A stretch of 64,000 nucleotides of DNA, from the NCBI GenBank assembly GCA_965153355.1, contig OZ231126.1, positions 57,412,001-57,476,000 of the forward strand, given 5' to 3'. This DNA comes from Flaccisagitta enflata. Taxonomy: Eukaryota > Chaetognatha > Sagittoidea > Aphragmophora. The notes under the pieces are model-generated. The model saw nothing but the letters and a program-made list of their open reading frames with translations. It had not been told where the DNA came from and did no database searches. Positions 42,256 to 52,349 of this stretch are shown here, in pieces. A program made the translations under genes and the position numbers. Each line of letters opens with the position of its first letter. The first letter of the stretch is position 1.

Positions 42256-44109
42256 GTCACTACTGCTAAACCATCAATATTTTCACAAATGTAATGAGGG
42301 AACATTGCTCAAAATTAGATTTACAACAACTCTCCCACGGTATATTCTGTGAGAATAATGCTGGTTTAGCTGTTGCCAGGGTGCAACCACCAAATGATGC
42401 TCCCTAGCAATGGCCAAATGAGCAATATTTTTACAGAACATACTATGGGAAAGTTGTAGCAAATTTTATATTCCTTGATTATATCTGCCAGTTATTGATA
42501 TTCTAGTGGTTGTAAATAATTTTGGTTTCCATAGCAACAAAACAAGGCCAACACCTATAAGTCGCGTGCGAGATATAAACAGCTGAATTGACCTGACTCC
42601 TTATTGTATCTTTTTAATCAACATGACTGAATAGGGAGAAATATAAAAAATGAATAAAATGATTAAGTTGACTAGATTGACTTGAATAGATTGATGAATA
42701 AATCAGCTTAATGATGTATTGGAGGCCGTGGAAACCCACCCAATTACAGGCCGGGACCACTGGAAAAAGTGGTGACTTTTTAAATTGAGTCAAATTAATC
42801 AACTCTATCAACCCAATCAATGAAAAGTGACTAAACCAGACTTAAACCAAACTTTAACCAGCAGACCATAACCAGCAGACTTAAACCAGCAGACTTAAAC
42901 TAGCAGACTTAAACCAGCAGACTTAAACCAGCAGACTTAAACCAGCAGACTTAAACCAGCAGACTTAAACCAGCCAACTTAAACCAGCAGACTTAAACCA
43001 GCAAACTTAAACCAGCCGACCTAAACCAGCCGACTTAAACCAGCAGACTTAAACCAGCAGACTTAAACCAGCAGACTTAGACCAGCAGACTTAGACCAGC
43101 AGACTAAAACCAGCAGACTTAAACCAGCAGACTTAAACCAGCAGACTTACACCAGCAGACTTACACCAGCAGACTTAAACCAGTCACTACTGCTAAACCA
43201 TCAATATTTTCACAAATGTAATGAGGGAACATTGCTCAAAATTAGATTTACAACAACTCGCCCACGGTATATTCTGTGAGAATAATGCTGGTTTAGCTGT
43301 TGCCAGGGTGCAACCACCAAATGATGCTCCCTAGCAATGGCCAAATGAGCAATATTTTTACAGAACATACTATGGGAAAGTTGTAGCAAATTTTATATTC
43401 CTTGATTATATCTGCCAGTTATTGATATTCTAGTGGTTGTAAATAATTTTGGTTTCCATAGCAACAAAACAAGGCCAACACCTATAAGTCGCGTGCGAGA
43501 TATAAACAGCTGAATTGACCTGACTCCTTATTGTATCTTTTTAATCAACATGACTGAATAGGGAGAAATATAAGAAATGAATAAAATGATTTAGTTGACT
43601 AGATTGACTTGAATAGATTGATGAATAAATCAGCTTAATGATGTATTGGAGGCCGTGGAAACCCACCCAATTACAGGCCGGGACCACTGGAAAAAGTGGT
43701 GACTTTTTTAATTGAGTCAAATTAATCAACTCTACCGACCCAATCAATGAAAAGTGACTAAACCAGACTTAAACCAAACTTTAACCAGCAGACCATAACC
43801 AGCAGACTTAAACCAGCAGACTTAAACCAGCAGACTTAAACCAGCAGACTTAAACCAGCAGACTTAAACCAGCAGACTTAAACCAGCAGACTTAAACCAG
43901 CAGACTTAAACCAGCCAACTTAAACCAGCAGACTTAAACCAGCAAACTTAAACCAGCCGACCTAAACCAGCCGACTTAAACCAGCAGACTTAAACCAGCA
44001 GACTTAAACCAGCAGACTTAGACCAGCAGACTAAAACCAGCAGACTTAAACCAGCAGACTTAAACCAGCAGACTTAAACCAGCAGACTTACACCAGCAGA
44101 CTTAAATCA
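42256..44109. repeat. 927-bp tandem duplication
   Basis: CAGTCACTACTGCTAAACCA begins at 42,256 and again at 43,183. The unit contains the right part of the mariner MITE, the HINE 5' end and the start of the 14-bp array. Near identity means it is recent. Confidence 0.85.
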
Positions 44110-44790
44110 GCAGACTTAAACCAGCAGACTTAAACCAGCAGACTTAAACAAGCAGACTTAAACAAGCAGACTTAAACCAGCAAACTTTAACCAGCAGACG
44201 TAAACCAGCAGACTTAAACTAACAGACTTAAACCAGCAGACTTAAACCAGCAGACTTAAACCAGCAGACTTAAACCAGCAGACTTAAACCAGCCGACCTA
44301 AACCAGCCGACTTAAACCAGCAGACTTAAACCAGCAAACTTAAACCAGCCGACCTAAACCAGCCGACTTAAACCAGCAGACTTAAACCAGCAGACTTAAA
44401 CCAGCAGACTTAGACCAGCAGACTAAAACCAGCAGACTTAAACCAGCAGACTTAAACCAGCAGACTTAAACCAGCAGACTTACACCAGCAGACTTAAATC
44501 AGCAGACTTAAACCAGCAGACTTAAACCAGCAGACTTAAACAAGCAGACTTAAACAAGCAGACTTAAACCAGCAAACTTTAACCAGCAGATGTAAACCAG
44601 CAGACTTAAACTAACAGACTTAAACCAGCAGACTTAAACCAGCAGACTTAAACCAGCAGACTTAAACCAGCAGACTTAAACCAGCAGACTTAAACCAGCA
44701 GACTTAAACCAGCAGACTTAAACCAGCTGACTTAAACCAGCAGACCTAAACTAGCAGACTTAAACCAGCAGACTTAAACCAGCTTAACAA
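42836..44790. repeat. 14-bp satellite AGCAGACTTAAACC
   Basis: Two arrays: 42,836-43,182 and 43,766-44,790, with variants CAGCCGACCTAAACC and AAACTAACAGAC. A higher-order block of roughly 300 bp recurs within the second array. Confidence 0.95.
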
Positions 44791-45545
44791 AAAAACAAAG
44801 CAACAAAAAAAAACAAAAACCAAAAACCAAAAACCAAAAGGCAAACACCTATAACCAAAAAGCCAAAAACCAAAAACCAAAAAACCAAAAACCAAACAAA
44901 CCAAAAACCAAAAAAACAAAAAAACAAAAACCAAAAACCAAAAACCAAAAACCAAAAAACCAAAAAACCAAAAAATCAAAAAACCAGAAAACCAAAAAAA
45001 AAAAACAAAAACAAAAACCAAAAAAATAAAAAAAACAAAAAACCAAAAGACCAAACAACCAAAAGACCAAAAAACCAAAAGAACAAAAAAAAATCAAAAA
45101 CCAAAGACCCTAAACCAAAAAACCAAAAACCAAAAAACCCAAAACTAAAACTAAAAACCCAAAACCCAAAAAACCAAAAAACCAAAAAACCAACAAAACA
45201 AAAAAAAAACAAAAAACAAAAAACCAAAAAATCAAAAAATCAGAAAACCCAAAACAAAAACCAAAAACCAAAAACTAAAAACTAAAAACTAAAAATACAA
45301 AAATGTCAATGACCAAAACATATCAAAAACCAAAAAACCAATAACCAAAAAACAAAAAACAAATGACCAGAACATACCAAAAAACCATGTTAAATGAACG
45401 AAAAACCAAAAATGCAAAAACCAAAAAAATAAAAACCAAAAACCAAAAAACCAAAAACCAAAAACCAAAAACCAAAAACCAAAAACCAAAAACCAAAAAC
45501 CAAAAACCAAAAACCAAAAACCAAAAAACCAAAAAACATAATTGA
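44791..45545. repeat. AAAAACC / CCAAAAA array
   Basis: Imperfect 6-7-bp units, strongly strand-biased to A and C. Phe/Trp-rich minus-strand frames are artefacts. A pure 6-bp stretch lies near 45,443-45,530. Confidence 0.95.
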
Positions 45546-45914
45546 CCAAAACACACCAAAAAACCATGTTATATGACCAAAAATGACTTAAAATGACTTA
45601 AAACTACTTTAAATGCCCAAAAATGACACAAATGAGTTAAATGAACAAAGTGAGGTAAATGATCAAAAATGACCAAAAATGACTAAAAGCAACCAAAAAT
45701 GACCAAAAACAACAAAAAAATGACTCAAAATAACTCCAGACAACCCAAAATGACCAAAAACTACGCGAAAAAGCAAAGTGTTATGGACCGACCAACCAAC
45801 CGACCGACCGACCGACAGAGCGGGTTGTAGAGTCGCGTGCACGCGACTAAAAACTCAGGGACGCAAGCATCAATTAAACAATTCTTTTAAGTCATTGCAC
45901 ATATGGTGAAAATC

Positions 45915-46220
45915 GATGAAACAATTTATTCTTTTTTTGGGTATTACACATATGATCGTAGTACAAAACCACAGGATATTTTGATATGCATGGACATACC
46001 ATCATTCAGCTGTAACAGGGGGGATTAATTCCTTTCTTGGATGTTTTTGGTCAATCCAAATGTCTGGAATTATGGCTGATGGCTTTATAAGAGTGTCTCT
46101 CTTTCAGAGAGTCATTCTGTCACAGCTGAATGATGGTATGTCCATGCATATCGAAATATCCTGTGGTTTTGTACTACGATCATATGTGTAATACCCAAAA
46201 AAAGAATAAATTGTTTCATC
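45915..46220. mobile_element. Palindromic MITE with ~99-bp arms
   Basis: Arms 45,915-46,013 and 46,122-46,220 (GATGAAACAATTTATTC / inverse) are nearly identical. A 14-bp direct repeat CATCAATTAAACAA lies at 45,868-45,881 and 46,217-46,230, so the element probably starts at 45,882. Confidence 0.8.
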
Positions 46221-46322
46221 AATTAAACAAGTTATATTCTAAATATCAAGTTTGTCAAATGAAGTTAAGACACTTATATACCTTCCTCCAGTTTAGGCTA
46301 TTATTCCATGAACCCCATTGTA

Positions 46323-46720
46323 GCTCAAATCCCAACCTTGAGGCTTTAATGCTCTCAAGGAAAAAATATCAGTTCTTAAGCCCAAATCAATTTCGAGCCT
46401 TTTCACTCAAATCCCAGCCTTTTCACCATATCATCAGCCTTGAGGCTCAAATTGTAGCGCGATGGTTTTTTAAACATTCCCTAAGGCCAAAAGATTCCCT
46501 ATGACTCCCCATAAGCCTCAGCATTGCTTATCAGTCTTTTAGAAGCAGCTGCCCCAATCATGATTCATCCCTACTTACAGTAAGGCTGACTATTGCTGTT
46601 TTGCAATTTTGATCACAAAATTATTGCAGCAGCAATTATGTGCTGATATAATTTTGTCTCATGTTTAAGCTGTCACGCATAAGTGAATAAATGTCCAAGG
46701 ACAACAAATCAAACCATTGG
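46323..46720. other. No gene recognised
   Basis: GCTCAAATCCCAGCCTT-like words repeat weakly at 46,320-46,450. Otherwise plain. Confidence 0.4.
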
Positions 46721-47376
46721 CATTGCGTTGAGGGTGGTTTTTAGCCACGGTGATGGTGGTTTAGGTTGGTTAAGGGGTTGGTTGATCTCCGGTCTGCGTC
46801 TGGGGTGGTTTTTAGCCACGGTAATGGTGGTCAGAGGTGCCGAATCTGCTAGGCTGCCGCGTAGCATCAAAATTACAGCATTGGTTACCGCACTTTCAAG
46901 TGTAGAATTGCACTCCTCTACTTTCAGTGGTATAAAGAAACTGCTTTTCCATATAAAAGCAAGTCTGCCGGAACCATTATGGCGGGAGATATTCGCTTGT
47001 TCCCAAAGCGGTTTTAGTAACAAGTAACCGATGAAGCTACAGCGACAATTTGCAAATAACGTTACAAGACGCTATTCCACAGTACAGGTGTGATTTTCTT
47101 TTATGTTTTTCCTTTCAAACAAAACTCAATGATAGTTGAAAGAGAAGAGATTCTAGAATTAAATCAATCATGCCTGCTTATTTTTGTTGTCATGGGGCTT
47201 TTTACTGTCGTTAATATAAATAATAATCCAATGATAAGAAATAACGTTTTTTTCTTTATAAAGAATGTTGTGTATTGTAAGAAATAGAAAAAACTGCAAT
47301 ACGCAAATGAGGATTAGATCCACTGACGAATGAATCACCTGCGCGGAATTCATCAAATTTACACATTGGAGGATCC

Positions 47377-47393
47377 TTCTTTCTTTCTTTCCT

Positions 47394-47449
<56 letters not shown>

Positions 47450-47465
47450 TTCTTCTTTTTTTCCT

Positions 47466-47509
<44 letters not shown>

Positions 47510-47543
47510 TTTTTCTTTCTTTCTTTATTTCTTTCTTTCTTTC
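47377..47543. repeat. (TTTC)n microsatellite
   Basis: About 40 TTTC units with a few interruptions. Confidence 0.97.
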
Positions 47544-48379
47544 CTGTATCCTCCTGCATCTTTGGCGCTCACCTGCCGCGTAGCGTTGCTACCGTGCTAC
47601 ACAAAATCGGCACCTCTGATGGTGGTTTAGGTTGGTTAAGGGGTTGGTTGGTCTCCGGTCTGCCGGGGTAGGTTGCCACGGTGCTCCACAGTTGGCCACG
47701 GTGATGGTGGTTTAGGTTGGTTAAGGGGTTGGTTGGTCTCCGGTCTGCGTCGGGGGTGGTTTTTAGCCACGGTGATGGTGGTTTAGGTTGGTTAAGGGGT
47801 TGGTTGGTCTCCAGTCTGCGTCGGGGGTGGTTTTTAGCCACGGTGATGGTGGTTTAGGTTGTTTAAGGGGTTGGTTGGTCTCCGGTCTACGTCGGGGGGT
47901 GGTTTTTAGCCACGGTGATGGTTTAGGTTGATTAAGGTAGGCATGAAATTTCCAGCTAAAAACGCATAGCACCAGTTAAAAATCTTGATAAGTGAATGAG
48001 GGGCTGTCTTAACTTGCTGTGTGTAAGTGGACATCGCTCGGTTCTATGTAAAACGCCAAGTGCTTTTGAGTTTTAAATGTGTACTTTTATCATAAATTCC
48101 CCATCAATCAAATCCTCTGCCGCTACTGCTGTTGCTGCTGCAGATTATTTCCAAAGAGCAAAAACAAAAGAACAGTTTTTGCCAGTTATTTCTTTACTAA
48201 CACAAAAAAAGCCCCAGGCGCTTGGGGATTTTCGATATGACAAGGTCAAATTAATGTCCAAACCGAAAGTTAAGACATCCTGTAACCCGCCCATGTGGCC
48301 CAAATCCCGCAATTCTCGATACATTTTATGCCTAATTAAGGGGTTGGTTGGTCTCCGGTCTGCGTTGGGGGTGGTTATT

Positions 48380-49010
48380 GGGCAGTGGCCCCGAAGGGGA
48401 CAAAGTCCTGTAGAACACAAGGGAACTTTAGTTCGTTCGTTCGTTTGTCCGTTTGTCTGTTCGTTCGTGCGTCCCCCCCCATATCAGGCCCCTCAGGCCT
48501 AAAATCTAGCCTCTCAGGCCTCAAATTCAGCCTCTCAGGCCTCAAATTCAGCCTCTCAGGCCTCAAATTCAGCCTCTCAGGCCTCAAATTCAGCCTCTCA
48601 GGCCTCAAATTCAGCCTCTCAGGCCTCTAATCCAGCCTCTCAGGCCTCAAATTCAGCCTCTTAGGCCTCAAATTCAGCCTCTCTGGCCTCAAATCCGGCC
48701 TCTCAGGCCTCAAATCCGACCTAGCAGGCCTCAAACCTGGCCTTTCAGACCTCAAACTAGGCCTCGCAGGCCTCAAATTGAAATTCCCATGCCTCAAACC
48801 TGTCCTCTCATGCCTCAAATTACGCCTCAATTAGTCCTCTCAAGCCTTCAATTGGCATTCTCAGGCCTTACATCAGCCTTCTTAGACCTCAATTTATGCT
48901 CTTGAAGGCCTTCAGTCAACCCTCTATGTAGCATCTCATCCAGGTAAGGCAGGACAAACGAAAGTCCCCCTGTGTTACACAGGACTTTGTCCCCTTCGGG
49001 ACCGCTGCCC
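48380..49010. mobile_element. TIR element filled with a 21-bp GGCCTCAAATTCAGCCTCTCA satellite
   Basis: Left GGGCAGTGGCCCCGAAGGGG and right inverse (CCCCTTCGGGACCGCTGCCC) continue for about 50 bp (ACAAAGTCCTGTAGAACACA / inverse). A GTTC/GTCC tetranucleotide block follows the left end, then about 19 imperfect 21-bp units. No ORF. A fragment lies at 18,952-19,200. Confidence 0.82.
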
Positions 49011-50085
49011 TGCTTCCCCTCACTCCAACTCACAATCACTCAAAGCAGGGCTAAGGGTATTGCGGACCATATATTGCCCTTGGGCGACCTGTTAGCCACA
49101 GTGATGGTGGTTTAGGTTGGTTAGGGGTTGGTTGGTCTCCGGTCTGCGACAGGGGTGGTTTTTAGCCACGGTGATGGTGGTTTAGGTTGGTTAAGGGGTT
49201 GGTTAGTCTCCGGTCTGCGTCGGGTCGGTTTTTAGCCACAGTGATGGTGGTTTAGGTTGGTGAAGGGGTTGGTTGGTCTCCGGTGTGCGTCAGGGGTGGT
49301 TTTTAGCCACGGTGATGGTGGTTTAGGTTGGTTAAGGGGTTGGTTGGTCTCCGGTCTGCATTGGGGGTGGTTTTTTAACCATGGTGATTAGGTTGGTTAA
49401 AGGGTTGGTTGGTCTCCGGTCTGCGTCAGAGGGTGGTTTTTAGCCACGTTGATGGTGGTTTAGGTTGGTTAAGGGGTTTAATTGATCTCCAGATCTCTTT
49501 GTCTGAGATAATTTTACTTCTGATAGTAGTTAAATTTAATTTAAAAGACTGGGTGAGTCTCAGTCTGCTCGAAGTGAATTTTATACAATGATTGGTTTAG
49601 GTTGATTGATTAGTCTCAATCTGCGTACGGGATGGTTTTAGCCACGGTGATGGTGGTTTAGGTTGTTAAAGGGGTTAGTTAGTCTCGGTCTGCGTCGGGG
49701 GTGGTTTATGCAGTGATGGTGTTTTAGGTTGGTTAGGGGTTGGTTGGTCTCCGGTCACGGCAAGGGGTGGTTTTATACAGTGATGGTAGTTAAGGTTGGT
49801 TAAGGGGTTGGTTGGTCTCAGGTATGCGTCAGGGGTGGTTTTTAGCCATGGTGATGGTGGTTTAGGTTGGTTAAGGAGTTGGTTGGTCTCCGGTCTGCAT
49901 CTGGGGTGGTTTTTAGCCACGGTGATTGTGGTTTAGGTTGGCTAAGGGGTTGGTTGGTCTCCGGTCTGCATTGGGGTGGGTTTTAGCCAAGGTGATGGTG
50001 GTTTAGGTTGGTTAGGGGTTGGTTGGTCTCCGGTCTGCATCGGGGTGGTTTTTAGCCACGGTGATGGTAGTTTAGGTTAGTTTGT

Positions 50086-51125
50086 GATTATAGCAGGGTG
50101 ACCCATTTTACCCCACATTACTAAAAATTGATTTTTTAGCTAAATATACGTAAAAACTGGAAACCATCAGTCCACATTTGACCACCCATCCGTAGTACGT
50201 AGACAACGGGTAATGATTTCCATCTACCATTTGGTCTCCATGGTAACCAGAAGTTAGTTTCATAACAAGCGACGCTAAAATTTTTTTAATTACAAATTTT
50301 AGGCCAATTCGCACCCAAAAATTACAAAAATGGGGAAATTATTTGTCGGAGACAAACACAAGGCATCCTTCTTTCCATGATAGTTGAAAGAATCGTTTAA
50401 TTTCACTCTGATATTTCAAAATCAAAATAAAAGCTTAGTGACCTATTTTACCCCGCTGACCCATTTTACCCCACTCTACCCTATTACTTTTGACACAATG
50501 TCTCACGTATAAAGTGGCGTGAAAGGGATTACAGAAAGTCTCTGTCACTTGATAGTATTGGTTTACAAGTACCAATTAGTTGATGCTTAACGCCCCCAGC
50601 CAAACACTTGGTCATTTGAAAAAGTCCTAATTTCTAGAAAACTAACATGTTTATTTATGTTAAAGCTCCGCTAATATAATCTTCAAGGCATTTTATTTGG
50701 TAAGTTAATCAAGGCATTTCTCTAAATAAGTACAGTACCTTCCGAGCAAACCCGGCTAAAACTGGAGGATTAATTTTTGTTACTTTGTTCATTTTCCAGC
50801 TTATTTTTTGTATCTGACCTAATTAAAAAAGATACTTGACTACAAACATGTATGTTTTAGCTGTCAAAAAAAACGAAAAATACCTTTATTTGCCTTTCGC
50901 TAGACGATTTCCTGATGTTCAGTAAAAAACGTGATATGGCTAAAGTTTCAACGGATTTTGATGAAGTTTTAACCAGACATAGTCCATATCATGGTTATCA
51001 TTCACTGTAAATTTTATGCGAATTGGTCAACATCTTCATACTTTTTTACTCTCTCAAAAGTTGTTCGGTTTTTTTTTTTTGCCATAGTTAATCTGAGATA
51101 TTTCCAAGATTCTTTGCATTTTCAT
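50086..51125. other. No gene recognised
   Basis: GACCCATTTTACCCCAC occurs at about 50,100 and 50,459, with GTGACCTATTTTACCCC between, a weak duplication. Otherwise AT-rich. Confidence 0.4.
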
Positions 51126-51126
51126 C

Positions 51127-51221
51127 ATTCTCAACTCGATCACCACGGACCGACTGACCAACCAACCAATGGACGGACGGACCAAGCCTCTTATAGAGAT
51201 GCGTGGACGCATCTAAAAAAA
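51127..51221 (+). mobile_element. HINE 3' part, AGATGCG stem type
   Basis: CTCAACTCGATCACCACGGA, GACC/GACG units, then AGATGCG-TGGA-CGCATCT and AAAAAA. The 5' boundary is unclear. Confidence 0.7.
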
Positions 51222-51485
51222 CCGTTAGAAAAATAAGCGGGCCTGACTGCCAAAATGCGGGCCTCGGGCCCGCGGGCCCGCTCTAAAATCAGGGCAGCTG
51301 CACTAAAACTTTTAGAGTTAAAGGCTTAAATTTGCTGGGTCCCTTGGCATGAGCTCTAATCAACTGCATCTAATTTTTGAACAAAAAATAAAATTGAAGC
51401 GTTTTGAGCAAGTGACGCGGGGTCACAATATCGGGCGTCCAACCTCCATTCACTTTCCCTCTCCCCACACATTCACAATTATTTA

Positions 51486-51691
51486 AAACAAGGCCGGATA
51501 CACGGCTACCCCAGTCGCGTGCGGGTGGGCAGGGGCCATAATTGAGATCACTGCAGCTTTTGGGCAGGAGCAGTATGGCCAAAAATCCCATTAACGCCAA
51601 AAAAAGTAAAGTGTGACGGATGGACGGACCAACGGACCGATGGACGGACCGACAAAGCGGGGTGTAGAGTCGCGTAGCACGCGACTAAAAA
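51486..51691 (+). mobile_element. HINE element, complete
   Basis: AAACAAGGCCGGATACACGG, CCAGTCGCGTGCGGGTGGGC, AAAAAAAGTAAAGTGTGACG, GACGGACC units, stem GTCGCGTAGCACGCGAC, TAAAAA. The best-preserved copy of this subfamily in the window. Confidence 0.9.
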
Positions 51692-52105
51692 CTTGTTTTT
51701 CTATTTCCTTTATTGCGTTTATGGACGGACCGACGGACGCGGCAACGGATGGACAACTGAAGATGAAGAAGACACTAAAGAATTAAAAATCACTTGAGCG
51801 GTTTAGTTGAATTATTTGTTTAAAATTACAACCAGGTATTCAGTTTCAATCCATCTGCCCGTGACTGTAATTCAATCTTTGGGAATTAATTAGAGAATAT
51901 GTAAGTACAGGAATTGCATGATACATGATACATGATTTTGTCCAGTCTCTTTTGAAGAGGCCTCCTGTCGTCCTGAAACTCAAACTAGGCTTAAACTAGT
52001 GGCGTTCGCCATATTGTGTTCCACGAAAACTTGATTTGGCGTGAAAAAGAAGGGCAATAATTCATAAAACAAATCTAATAATAATAACCAGAAAAATCTG
52101 TGTTG
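51692..52105. other. No gene recognised
   Basis: One GGACGGACCGACGGACG block at 51,722 may be a HINE remnant. Otherwise plain. Confidence 0.4.
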
Positions 52106-52107
52106 TA

Positions 52108-52345
52108 GATAATGGCCGCCTGTGGGCGGCCTAACTACCATCCATGGGCGACCTCACTGCCGCCTATGGGCGGCCTCACTGCCGCCTGTGGGCGGTCCCA
52201 TCGCCGCCTGTGGGCGGCCCCACTGCCGCCTGTGGACAGTCCCACTGCCACCTGTGGGTGGTCCCACTGCCGCCTTTGGGCGGTCCCACTGCCTCCTGTG
52301 AAAGTCTGTGTGTGTGTGCATGTGTGTGTGTGTGTATATATGTGT
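52108..52345. repeat. 24-bp CCGCCTGTGGGCGG tandem and (GT)n
   Basis: Seven or so units CACTGCCGCCTGTGGGCGGT; CCGCC-TGTG-GGCGG is self-complementary in each unit. A GT tract follows at 52,307-52,345. Confidence 0.9.
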
Positions 52346-52349
52346 GCGG

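Larger units (their letters stand above)
42538..45853 (+). mobile_element. Giant HINE (~3.3 kb) built of tandem arrays
   Basis: Starts AAACAAGGCCAACACCTATA then AGTCGCGTGCGAGA, and ends CCGACCGACAGAGCGGGTTG, stem GTCGCGTGCACGCGAC, TAAAAA. Both ends are standard for the 38.2-kb and 60.4-kb family, but between them are a 14-bp satellite (twice), a 927-bp duplication, an AAAAACC array and the usual TGACTTAAAA array. The flanking mariner MITE resumes exactly after it. Confidence 0.75.
40960..46322. mobile_element. Mariner-type MITE split by nested insertions
   Basis: Pieces in order: 40,964-41,036, 42,199-42,541, (duplicated core 43,183-43,468), 45,854-45,881, 46,217-46,322. Together they follow the 22-kb and 31.5-kb MITEs from CTGGAGGAAGGTATTTAG to TTCCATGAACCCCATTGTA. 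Between the pieces sit a hAT-type element, a giant HINE and a palindromic MITE. Confidence 0.8.
46722..50085. repeat. 71-bp minisatellite, several blocks
   Basis: Unit: AGCCACGGTGATGGTGGTTT-AGGTTGGTTAAGGGGTTGGT-TGGTCTCCGGTCTGCGTCGG-GGGTGGTTTTT. Blocks at 46,722-46,835, 47,617-47,945, 48,330-48,375 and 49,075-50,085. Intervening DNA includes a TTTC tract and a TIR element. A stretch at 46,836-47,376 and one at 47,946-48,330 show no recognised gene. Confidence 0.9.

Noticed and set aside
44746-45567. Phe/Trp-rich minus-strand frames
   Set aside because: Artefacts of the AAAAACC array.
48077-48502. Plus-strand 141-codon frame as a gene
   Set aside because: Part of it is non-repetitive, but its end runs through the minisatellite and the TIR of the 48.4-kb element, and no domain is recognisable.
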